In this document: positions 1-5,580 of the stretch, piece after piece | Layout of the letters: each line of letters opens with the position of its first letter | Numbering within the stretch: position 1 is the stretch's first letter | Origin: Candidatus Bathyarchaeota archaeon | Lineage (GTDB): Archaea > Asgardarchaeota > Lokiarchaeia > Sigyniarchaeales > Sigyniarchaeaceae | Assembly: GCA_014729935.1 (NCBI GenBank) | Contig: WJJB01000167.1 | Span: forward strand, 1 to 9,058 | DNA length: 9,058 nt | Reading direction: 5' to 3' | Translations under genes and position numbers: made by a program | Notes under the pieces: generated by a model | What the model was told of the DNA's origin: nothing | Databases searched by the model: none | The model's input: only the letters and a program-made list of their open reading frames with translations

Positions 1-1
1 C

Positions 2-139
2 GCGACCATCGTGACAACGGAGTGCCCGTTCTGCTGGCGAAACCTGTCCGATGCCAACCAGGATTACGATCACGGTCTCGAGGTGTACGGCATCTTGGAA
101 ATGATCGACAAGTTCGACCTGCTCGAGGTCGTGGAATGA
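2..139 (+). CDS. C-terminal fragment of a CCG-domain Fe-S oxidoreductase (HdrB/HdrD/GlpC-like), cut by the window start
   Basis: Only the last 45 residues are present, read in the frame that ends at the TGA at 137-139. They contain TTECPFCWRNLSDA followed by a helix with VYGILEMIDKFDLLEVV. This is the usual end of the cysteine-rich (CCG) domain found in heterodisulfide reductase subunits B and D, GlpC and lactate-utilisation Fe-S proteins: a CPxC motif with Asn-Leu-x-Asp-Ala, then a short 'VxDIxELL' helix. In the family these cysteines bind a [4Fe-4S] cluster used in cytoplasmic or membrane-associated electron transfer. The rest of the protein, and so the exact subfamily and partners, lies outside the window. 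The gene converges on the his operon. Family assignment rests on a short segment, so the general class is likely and the specific enzyme is unknown. Confidence 0.65.
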   Translation, partial: ATIVTTECPFCWRNLSDANQDYDHGLEVYGILEMIDKFDLLEVVE

Positions 140-184
140 GTGACCAGATGCACTCATTCGGCACCTCCATATCCCACTTTTTTT
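134..184 (+). terminator. Hairpin over the stop codon plus T7 run, terminator of the Fe-S gene
   Basis: GAATGAGTG (134-142) and CACTCATTC (151-159) form a perfect 9-bp stem with an 8-base loop. The stop codon TGA at 137-139 lies inside the left arm. A run of seven T follows at 178-184. In archaea a T-run alone is enough for termination; here the stem lies 18 bases ahead of it, so it is more likely a 3' end stabiliser than a bacterial-type terminator stem. Confidence 0.55.
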
Positions 185-233
185 AACCTATTCATCACGG
201 CTTGTAGAAATAGCACATTCAATGCGCTTCTTC

Positions 234-273
234 AAGAAAAGATCGGGGATGTCGAAGGTTGACCACGATCTTT
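234..273 (-). terminator. Stem-loop and T-run downstream of hisH, putative his operon terminator
   Basis: AAAGATCG (238-245) and CGATCTTT (266-273) are a perfect 8-bp inverted repeat. The 20-base loop can fold a second short stem (251-255 with 259-263, one G-U pair). On the minus strand the stem starts 22 bases after the hisH stop codon, and its last bases run into TTTTCTTG, so it fits the 3' end of the his transcript. It was read by eye and no folding energy was computed. Confidence 0.45.
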
Positions 274-295
274 CCCAATAGCATCGATCCTTGGT

Positions 296-928
296 CTATT
301 GAATGCATTTCTGGGTGAATTTCAAGAAATTGCTAAGCATGTGCAGTCCCTTTCGTGATGATTTTTCCGGGTGGAATTGCGTGGCGACCAAGTTTCCTTG
401 CTCGTTCCGGACGATGGCAGGAAACTCATAACCATAATGCGCGGTGGCAACGGTGCACGTGTCGGTAGCATGAGCATGGTAACTATGCACGAAGTACACG
501 TATGTCCCGGTCTCGATACCATTCAACAAGAAATGATCCGGCTCCTTGAACACGAGCTCGTTCCATCCCATGTGCGGTATTTTTACACCCAAGCTGCTCG
601 GGAATTTATCCACCCGTCCAGGTAATAATCCAAGACCTTGGTGGGTTCCCCCTTCAGTGCTTTCCTCGAATAGGAGCTGCAACCCCAGGCAGATGCCAAG
701 AAAAGGCGTACCGCCTGCGACTTTTTCCGCCATGATGTCGATCAAGCCGGTTGTTTCCAAGTTCTTCATGGCATCCCCGAACGCACCGACACCGGGAAGC
801 ACGATTGCACTCGCGCTGGCGAGTTCGTCTTGATCCGATGTCAAGATGGCAGTGGCACCAACTCTTTCAAGTCCTTTCTGTATGGAGCGGAGATTGCCCA
901 TGCCGTAATCGATTATGTGGATCTTCAC
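296..928 (-). CDS. hisH: Imidazole glycerol phosphate synthase, glutamine amidotransferase subunit HisH
   Basis: Class I glutamine amidotransferase of 210 residues. It hydrolyses glutamine and channels ammonia to HisF, which makes imidazole glycerol phosphate and AICAR in step five of histidine synthesis. The N-terminus IHIIDYGMGNLRS is typical of HisH. The oxyanion strand PGVGAFGDAM follows at about 45-54. The nucleophile is Cys80 in GICLGLQLL, and the other triad residues are His186 and Glu188 in QFHPEKS. Length matches the family (about 200). I chose GTG at 926-928 as the start because GGTGA lies 8 bases before it and the protein then begins MKIHIIDYG. The upstream TTG (941-943) and GTG (938-940) in the same frame would add five or four residues without that ribosome site. 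It starts 15 bases after hisD stops, so the two are probably co-transcribed. HisF is not in the window. Confidence 0.95.
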   Translation of the reverse strand: MKIHIIDYGMGNLRSIQKGLERVGATAILTSDQDELASASAIVLPGVGAFGDAMKNLETTGLIDIMAEKVAGGTPFLGICLGLQLLFEESTEGGTHQGLGLLPGRVDKFPSSLGVKIPHMGWNELVFKEPDHFLLNGIETGTYVYFVHSYHAHATDTCTVATAHYGYEFPAIVRNEQGNLVATQFHPEKSSRKGLHMLSNFLKFTQKCIQ

Positions 929-943
929 GATTTCATTCACCAA

Positions 944-2356
944 TCACGATGATGAGGATTTCATTGCTTTTGGACCTGCCGGATCAGGAGCCGGTGGTTG
1001 TCCCGTGCGAGCCTCCACCGTCCGCGCGTGAGCTTCGAGTCCTTCCAACCTGGCAAGCCTGCTCACGATGCCGGCAATACCCTTCAATCCTTCCTTGCTC
1101 GCCTTGGTCACGGGAATGATCTTGATGAAATCTAAGGTGCTTAAGGCAGAATACCGCCTCGCCATGCCGTTAGTTGGAAGGACGTGGTTGGTTCCCGAGG
1201 CATAATCCCCCAAGCTAACTGGCGTGGACTCTCCAATGAAGATGGCTCCGGCATTCTTGATTCTCGGTAAGATGCAGGACGTGGTATCCTCGTCCACCAT
1301 TAATTCAAGATGCTCGGGTGCAATGGTATTGATAACTGTTACGGCTTGTTCGACGAATGTATCCCCGATTTTTGTTAATTCGTTACCCGGACTCTTGCTG
1401 TCGCTGGCTACATCACGTGAAACCACTATTTTACCATGCGCTTCAAGTGAATCTTTGATGATTCTTGCACGTTTTAGCTTGGGCACCATGGCATCCAACC
1501 TTTCAAGCAATTCATTTGCAAGATCCTTGGTTTCAATAAAGGCCATTGAAATGGCATGCTCGTCATGTTCCGCTTGCGCGCACATGTCCAATGCTATTGC
1601 TTCGGGATTCGCGCTTTTTCCACCAATCACGAGCACCTCGCTAGGACCTGCGGGGGAATCGATGAGCACCTCACCTTGGAGCAAATGCTTGGCGGTTGAT
1701 ACGTAGATGTTTCCCGGTCCGGTTATCTTGTCAACCTTGGGGATGGTTACCGTGCCAAGTGCCATTGCTGTGATCGCCTGTGCCCCCCCCATCATGTAGA
1801 TTTTATCCACGCCAGCGAGTTTTGCTGCTGCCAGGACGACAGGATGGACGGTCTTGTCATTTCGCGGTGGCGTTACCATTACGATCTCTTCCACTCCGGC
1901 AACTTTGGCAGGAAGTGCACACATGAGAACCGTTGAAGGATAAAAGGCTTTACCACCAGGCACGTAGATACCAATCTTGGAAAGTGGTCGCACGAGCATG
2001 CCAGTCGTGATTCCAGTCATGGTTTCTAGTTCCCATTCCTCTGGAAGTTGTTTTTCGTGGTAACGCCTGATGTTATCCCTTGCAATTTCCAGTGCCTTGA
2101 TGGTATCTTGACTGATGGATTTTAGAGCTGCATCCATGGCAGCATCGGGCACGCGCAGTTCTTCTGGTTCCAAGATCACGCCATCAAACCGTTCGGTGAA
2201 TCTTATCACCGCAGCATCCCCGTCTTTTCGAACGGCTTCGATGATGGATGAAACGCTCTCTTTGATCTCCGGGTTTTCCATTCCCTTGGTCGATTCATTA
2301 CGAAGTTGAGCTAGAATTTCCTCGTCTAGCTGCTCGATCTTGATGTTGATGGTCAT
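944..2356 (-). CDS. hisD: Histidinol dehydrogenase HisD
   Basis: A 470-residue zinc enzyme that oxidises L-histidinol to histidine in two NAD-dependent steps, the end of the pathway. The expected blocks appear in order: GGAQAITAMALGT (190-202), KITGPGNIYVSTAKHLL (210-226), DSPAGPSEVLVI (233-244), AQAEHDEHA (260-268), APEHLE (346-351), GDYASGTNHVLPT (383-395), EGLEAHARTV (438-447). Residues matching the E. coli zinc ligands are Gln261, His264, Asp384 and His443; the catalytic pair is Glu348-His349. Spacings agree closely with E. coli (Asp to last His is 59 in both). GGAG lies 10 bases before the ATG. The gene follows hisG by 75 bases and precedes hisH. After the usual C-terminus there is a Pro/Ala/Ser-rich tail of about 20 residues ending in four serines, which makes it longer than E. 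coli HisD (434). Confidence 0.97.
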   Translation of the reverse strand: MTINIKIEQLDEEILAQLRNESTKGMENPEIKESVSSIIEAVRKDGDAAVIRFTERFDGVILEPEELRVPDAAMDAALKSISQDTIKALEIARDNIRRYHEKQLPEEWELETMTGITTGMLVRPLSKIGIYVPGGKAFYPSTVLMCALPAKVAGVEEIVMVTPPRNDKTVHPVVLAAAKLAGVDKIYMMGGAQAITAMALGTVTIPKVDKITGPGNIYVSTAKHLLQGEVLIDSPAGPSEVLVIGGKSANPEAIALDMCAQAEHDEHAISMAFIETKDLANELLERLDAMVPKLKRARIIKDSLEAHGKIVVSRDVASDSKSPGNELTKIGDTFVEQAVTVINTIAPEHLELMVDEDTTSCILPRIKNAGAIFIGESTPVSLGDYASGTNHVLPTNGMARRYSALSTLDFIKIIPVTKASKEGLKGIAGIVSRLARLEGLEAHARTVEARTGQPPAPDPAGPKAMKSSSS

Positions 2357-2431
2357 GGTGGGTGTTCTCCATTATCGGGTCGATTATTCTTCAAGATCAT
2401 GACTTTATTGACGGCATGGGTCCACTGAATG

Positions 2432-3451
2432 CTAACAGGATTCATTCTTGAAACGTTCCAAGGGCAATACCTGTCTGGGCTCGTATACCACCAACCCCTG
2501 TGCATACTTGCGCAACATGGGTATCATTTTCAGGAAATCGGCACGTGGGATAATGGTATTGATGGCACTCCATCCCTTGGATCCATCTCCGGTAAGCTTT
2601 GAGATGGTGGGCTTCTTGAGTGCTTCCAAGTGATCGAGGAGCTTTGGCAGGTTCTCGTCCTTGACATTCATGAACACGTGCAGTTTTTGCCTCGCGTCAA
2701 CCACACCTTGCAGTAAAGTCATGATATCCTTGCTTTTCTCGTCCTTCCAGGGATCGGCAAGAGAAGTCTTGTTTCCCACGAGTAGCGCGGAGGACCTGTC
2801 TATGATTTCCACTATCCTCAGGTTATTCGCCCGAAGCGTGGATCCCGTTTCGGTGTTGTCTATAATCGCATCAACTTCTTCTGGAGGTTTCGCCTCGGTG
2901 GCACCGAAGCTCAAGTAGATGACCACTTGATCGTTGTCACCATACGTGATCCAAGGAGTGATGACCCGTGGTTTCAAGTCACCGAATGCAGCCTGGTACA
3001 CCTTGCTCCCCGTGATGAAATCAAGGGAGAGATTAATGTATTCCGTGGAAATCCGAAATGGCTTTCCCGCATCAATGAAACGCTGCAGACAATCATCGAA
3101 GCTGTTGATACCCTCCCACTCATCCGGGATAGCAAACACGATCTTCACCTTACCCATGTTCAAGTCCAGCAACACTTCCACGTCTGCACCGGTCTCCTTG
3201 ACCCAATCCATTCCAGTGATGCCAATGTCGAATTCATCCTCGCCGATCAAGTAATTAGGGATTTCCTGTGGCCGCAGCATCTTTACCTCGATATCGTCAT
3301 CATTGATGGAAGGCCTGTATCCCCTGCTCCCCCCGGAAAGACGGTAGCCCGCAGTTTGCAGTAATGCCTCCGTCGTGCTCCAGAGAGAACCCTTGGGTAG
3401 TGCCAGTTTCAACTTTCGTTCCTGTGTTTTTCCTTTCTTCTCATTTTCCAT
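2432..3451 (-). CDS. hisG: ATP phosphoribosyltransferase, long form (HisG_L)
   Basis: Catalyses the committed first step of histidine synthesis: ATP plus PRPP gives phosphoribosyl-ATP. The start LKLALPKGSLW, the block IGEDEFDIGITGMDW and the PRPP-binding loop region DNTETGSTLRANNL are the family signatures. The C-terminal part, from about LLQGVVDARQKLHVFMNV to the end, matches the ACT-like regulatory domain of long HisG proteins, which binds histidine for feedback inhibition. No separate HisZ would therefore be needed. At 339 residues it is clearly longer than common long forms (about 285-300); the excess includes a charged N-terminal leader of about 13 residues and apparently extra sequence around VITPWITYGDNDQVV. 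I chose ATG at 3449-3451, with GGTG 9 bases upstream, over the in-frame GTG at 3461-3463. It is the first gene of the his unit. Confidence 0.95.
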   Translation of the reverse strand: MENEKKGKTQERKLKLALPKGSLWSTTEALLQTAGYRLSGGSRGYRPSINDDDIEVKMLRPQEIPNYLIGEDEFDIGITGMDWVKETGADVEVLLDLNMGKVKIVFAIPDEWEGINSFDDCLQRFIDAGKPFRISTEYINLSLDFITGSKVYQAAFGDLKPRVITPWITYGDNDQVVIYLSFGATEAKPPEEVDAIIDNTETGSTLRANNLRIVEIIDRSSALLVGNKTSLADPWKDEKSKDIMTLLQGVVDARQKLHVFMNVKDENLPKLLDHLEALKKPTISKLTGDGSKGWSAINTIIPRADFLKMIPMLRKYAQGLVVYEPRQVLPLERFKNESC

Positions 3452-3672
3452 GATCAAATGCACCAGATGGTGTTCTCGCGACTCCTGGATTCCCCCCTGC
3501 CGGTAGGAATGGCTGGAACGTATCGTGATTCGTTAAAGCGTTGGTCGAAAACGAGCATGGCTCGGACGTGTCCTCGAGTGATACCGACATTAGCGTTACT
3601 GGCCGCGACCCTTCGCGACCCCGGCATGAACACGAGCACCTACCATGGAGGGTTCACCTTTACACCCTAAGG

Positions 3673-3710
3673 AAGGATGGTATCCTTTTAACCTTTTCCG
3701 GGGTATACCA
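3673..3710. promoter_or_regulatory. Inverted-repeat cluster around a TATA-like element, candidate operator upstream of hisG
   Basis: Three symmetrical elements overlap here. AAGGAT-GGT-ATCCTT (3673-3687) is a 6-bp stem with a 3-base loop. GGTATACC (3702-3709) is a perfect 8-base palindrome. TGGTAT (3678-3683) and ATACCA (3705-3710) form an inverted repeat 21 bases apart. Between the arms lies TTTTAACCTTTTCC, which on the minus strand reads GGAAAAGGTTAAAAG and resembles an archaeal BRE plus TATA box. The arrangement suggests a dimeric regulator covering a promoter. The sites are about 230 bases from the hisG start, so the link to his is inference. Confidence 0.3.
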
Positions 3711-3874
3711 CCACTTGAACCTTGCGGTAGATTCACCCGCTATAGCATTTTCTCCTGACGGCTTCTCGATTAAAGCTTTCCACGTGATTTCACGAATCAA
3801 TGGGAACATGCAAGTATTAAATCCCCCTCCCCAAGCTTTGTACCAATTACTTCTTCATCATGGGATTAGAAGGG

Positions 3875-3883
3875 AAAATATAT
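3875..3883 (+). promoter_or_regulatory. Archaeal-type TATA box ahead of the 3906 gene
   Basis: AAAATATAT, preceded by the purine-rich GAAGGG (possible BRE), is centred about 26 bases before the ATG at 3906. At the usual archaeal TATA-to-start distance, transcription would begin at or next to the start codon, giving a leaderless or nearly leaderless mRNA. No start-site data are available. Confidence 0.5.
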
Positions 3884-3905
3884 CATTCCTGAAACGTGAT
3901 GCAAC

Positions 3906-4121
3906 ATGCAACCAGAAAAATGCTTGGAAGATAACATGCGGGACAAGGAGCTGGAAATTGCAAGAATCCTGCACGCGCTAGAGCAAGATGACATGGAATT
4001 GGATGATCCGCGCATCTTGGAACCTCGAACATTGGAAGAAATGGATCTTGTCCTGAAACAGCTTGAATCGGGCAAGATTGACGCATGTCCCGATTGGTTC
4101 AAGTCACGTGTCACGTCTTGA
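3906..4121 (+). CDS. Small acidic helical protein of unknown function (71 aa)
   Basis: I do not recognise a family. The protein is 71 residues, strongly acidic and has no signal peptide or membrane segment. Residues 11-34 look like one charged helix (MRDKELEIARILHALEQDD) and residues 42-56 like a second (TLEEMDLVLKQLESG), with a Pro-rich break between. Two cysteines sit near the ends (Cys6, Cys61), the second in DACPDWF. ATG at 3906 is the first start after the TATA box, and codon use resembles the neighbouring genes. The next gene starts 39 bases downstream with its own strong ribosome site and no clear promoter, so the two are probably co-transcribed. A helical adaptor or partner of the downstream protein is possible but is only inference. 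An in-frame ATG at 3936 is an alternative start. Confidence 0.6.
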   Translation: MQPEKCLEDNMRDKELEIARILHALEQDDMELDDPRILEPRTLEEMDLVLKQLESGKIDACPDWFKSRVTS

Positions 4122-4150
4122 TTACTGGTTCTCTATCATTATATCCATGG

Positions 4151-4155
4151 GGTGA
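4151..4155 (+). promoter_or_regulatory. Strong ribosome binding site that decides the start of the 4161 gene
   Basis: The run GGGGTGAT at 4149-4156 contains GGTGA, complementary to the UCACC of the 16S rRNA 3' end, 5 bases before the ATG at 4161. It argues against the GTG at 4152, which lies inside the site itself. Confidence 0.65.
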
Positions 4156-4160
4156 TAAAA

Positions 4161-5255
4161 ATGTCAAACAAGGATGCAAAGGCTATCAAGGACGATTATT
4201 CAAGGGTTAACGCAAGTAAGGAAAAGGACCCCACTCTCGACACGGTTGCACCATTGGGTGATCCTGCGGTCATTGGGTGGGGTGCGACCAAGGGAAAAAA
4301 CCAAGAGTTGAGCGTGAACTTTAGCGAGCAAGTGGAGGCTCGACAAGACTTGGAAAAGCAAACGGTCTCCGTGAACGGATACGGGTGGCTCAATATTCAC
4401 AATCGAAGTAATTCCAGCCATTTACGTGATCTTCGCGTGAAGATCTTGGGAATCCCACCTGAATCCACGGATGAGAGTGAAATCAAAGTGAACGTGCTTC
4501 CTGCAGGGCATAGTTGGGGACGCAGGTACGCCTTAAATCTTCCCGATGATTTCAAACTCCCGGTGAAAATAATTAATCTGCGTGTTGATGGTGAAGATGA
4601 TGATGGCTTGAAGCTCGTGAACCTTAAACTAGTCAATGACAGCACCATGAAGGTTAACGATATCCTGCTCAAGGTTGAATTTGGCGAGAATATTACCCAG
4701 TTGGAAGAGGCATGCGCCTACATGACCAAAGATTGCAAGATTTCAAAGCGGATGCTTGCACTGAGAATTGATGCACTCGATGCGGGTCAAGCTCGAGACA
4801 TTGAATTTCAAGTGGACGCTGGAAGGAATGCGGGCGATGATGACGCAAGCGGTCCACCAGCAATCATCAAGTCATTAATTCTAGAGTATGCATTTGAAAA
4901 GTGCGTGTACAGCAATCTAGATTTGCTCATGTTTTCTGCCAAATCAGACGTGATTCACCAGCTCGAGTGCGACCATGAGGGGGATAATAGGTGGATATGC
5001 AACCTAGAAGTGAAGAATAAATCGGATTTCAACTTGAACCTGCTGGGCTACCAGTTCATGTACAAGAAAGATGGCCAAACGTTCATGTTCTCCGAAGATT
5101 TAAATGAAATCGTGCCAGCAAGGCAAGACCATGCCGCGCCTTCAGTTGAAATCGAATCAAGCACGTATCCTGCATTAGCAGATTGCAAGTATAGCGTCTT
5201 GGCAGCCGAGGGTAAGCACACCATCATCAAGGTGCGGGTTCATCCCTTGCCATGA
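4161..5255 (+). CDS. Uncharacterised cytoplasmic protein with three beta-sandwich-like units (364 aa)
   Basis: I do not recognise a named family. The first 65 residues are polar and probably flexible. The rest shows three similar units, each with a strand carrying an Asn-x-Ser turn: LNIHNRSNSSHL (78-89), LKLVNDSTMKVND (155-167) and LEVKNKSDFNLN (282-293). In each a second strand follows (RVKILGI, LLKVEF, YQFMYKK), and later a turn before another strand: LPAGHSWGRRYAL, LDAGQARDIEFQV and VPARQDHAAPSVE. This layout resembles Ig-like CARDB/NEW3 or appendage-type beta-sandwich domains, where the 'xxxGQxRxxxFxV' strand is common. There is no signal peptide, transmembrane segment or enzyme motif, so a cytoplasmic scaffolding or binding role is plausible. 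An acidic patch (GEDDDG at 144-149, GDDDAS at 225-230) recurs between units. The start ATG is fixed by GGTGAT upstream. Confidence 0.7.
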   Translation: MSNKDAKAIKDDYSRVNASKEKDPTLDTVAPLGDPAVIGWGATKGKNQELSVNFSEQVEARQDLEKQTVSVNGYGWLNIHNRSNSSHLRDLRVKILGIPPESTDESEIKVNVLPAGHSWGRRYALNLPDDFKLPVKIINLRVDGEDDDGLKLVNLKLVNDSTMKVNDILLKVEFGENITQLEEACAYMTKDCKISKRMLALRIDALDAGQARDIEFQVDAGRNAGDDDASGPPAIIKSLILEYAFEKCVYSNLDLLMFSAKSDVIHQLECDHEGDNRWICNLEVKNKSDFNLNLLGYQFMYKKDGQTFMFSEDLNEIVPARQDHAAPSVEIESSTYPALADCKYSVLAAEGKHTIIKVRVHPLP

Positions 5256-5278
5256 TTTCCATGAGCTGGAATCTTTTT
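5254..5278 (+). terminator. Hairpin plus T5, intrinsic-type terminator of the 3906-5255 unit
   Basis: GATT(T)CCA (5254-5261) pairs with TGGAATC (5267-5273) through 7 bp with one bulged T, closing a 5-base loop. TTTTT (5274-5278) follows immediately. The stem begins within the stop codon of the preceding gene. It marks a likely end of the two-gene unit. The same T-rich stretch lies about 26 bases before the next ATG (5304), so it could also act as a weak TATA element. Confidence 0.55.
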
Positions 5279-5303
5279 GAACCCCGGGAGATATACAAGA
5301 GGG

Positions 5304-5549
5304 ATGAATAACGGGCACGGGCAAGATCCTGAAAATTCTCATGAGAACGGCTGGAAGCACTACAGTGGTGAAACGAGCCGGATGAATGATAACACCAATG
5401 ATACGAGCCAAGATGATCCCGGCATGGATGAGACTGCTTGTAATTGCAAGGAAATGCATCTATCAAATGATGATCGCGAAGATGCAGATCTGGACGAGTT
5501 ACTCGATAACTGGGAATACCTGAGAGATAAACCCTTTTGTTGCAAGTGA
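5304..5549 (+). CDS. Small Asn/Asp-rich protein with CxC and CC motifs, unknown function (81 aa)
   Basis: No family recognised. The first 43 residues are rich in Asn, Asp, Ser, Gly and His and look disordered. The rest carries CNCKEMH (46-52), an acidic helix DADLDELLDNWEYL (60-73) and the end KPFCCK with two adjacent cysteines (79-80). Four cysteines and nearby histidines could bind a metal, but the spacing matches no finger I know. ATG at 5304-5306 has GAGGG directly before it and GGGAG 13 bases before, neither ideally placed; an in-frame TTG at 5277 would add nine residues. The racemase-like gene starts 31 bases after its stop, with no terminator visible between, so they are probably co-transcribed. 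It is real in my judgement because of its position and the clean end before the next ribosome site, but the evidence is modest. Confidence 0.5.
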   Translation: MNNGHGQDPENSHENGWKHYSGETSRMNDNTNDTSQDDPGMDETACNCKEMHLSNDDREDADLDELLDNWEYLRDKPFCCK

Positions 5550-5580
5550 ACAGGTGGGGACATGAAAAGAGGTTTCCAAC

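Larger units (their letters stand above)
3452..3905. other. 454-base divergent intergenic region between hisG and the 3906 gene
   Basis: No gene is supported here. The open frames in it (for example 3454-3639 minus and 3541-3981 plus) have no family features and run into or across real genes. I looked for tRNA T-arm patterns (GGTTCRA) on both strands and found none convincing. The region holds a TATA-like box for the 3906 gene at its right end, a TTTAACG element on the minus strand near 3530-3537 that could serve hisG, and the inverted-repeat cluster at 3673-3710. If transcription starts near 3690, the his leader would be over 200 bases. Confidence 0.6.

Noticed and set aside
1..157. Minus-strand open frame from ATG at 155-157, with GGAGGTG ahead of it, running off the window start
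   Set aside because: It is antisense to the Fe-S gene, whose CPxC domain ending is convincing. Its start lies within the stop-codon hairpin, and its translation shows no family features.
276..301. Inverted repeat CAATAG / CTATTG around the hisH stop codon
   Set aside because: Only 6 bp with a 14-base loop, expected by chance, and less convincing than the neighbouring 8-bp stem.
1224..1706. Plus-strand 160-codon frame antisense to hisD
   Set aside because: Shadow of a highly conserved enzyme; its Ser/Met-rich translation resembles no family.
3454..3639. Minus-strand 61-codon frame just upstream of hisG
   Set aside because: Arg/Ser-rich translation with no recognisable motif and no good ribosome site. 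It ends inside the hisG ribosome site region, so it is probably untranslated leader.
3464..3720. Possible tRNA gene in the gap upstream of hisG
   Set aside because: No T-arm of the GGTTCRA type with a matching acceptor stem could be found on either strand by eye.
3541..3981. Plus-strand 146-codon frame upstream of and overlapping the 3906 gene
   Set aside because: Low-quality composition (His/Arg/Pro runs), no motif, and it crosses the TATA box and start of the 3906 gene in a different frame.
4134..4157. TATCA / TGATA stem that would hide the ribosome site of the 4161 gene
   Set aside because: Five base pairs plus G-U pairs are too weak to claim a translational switch.
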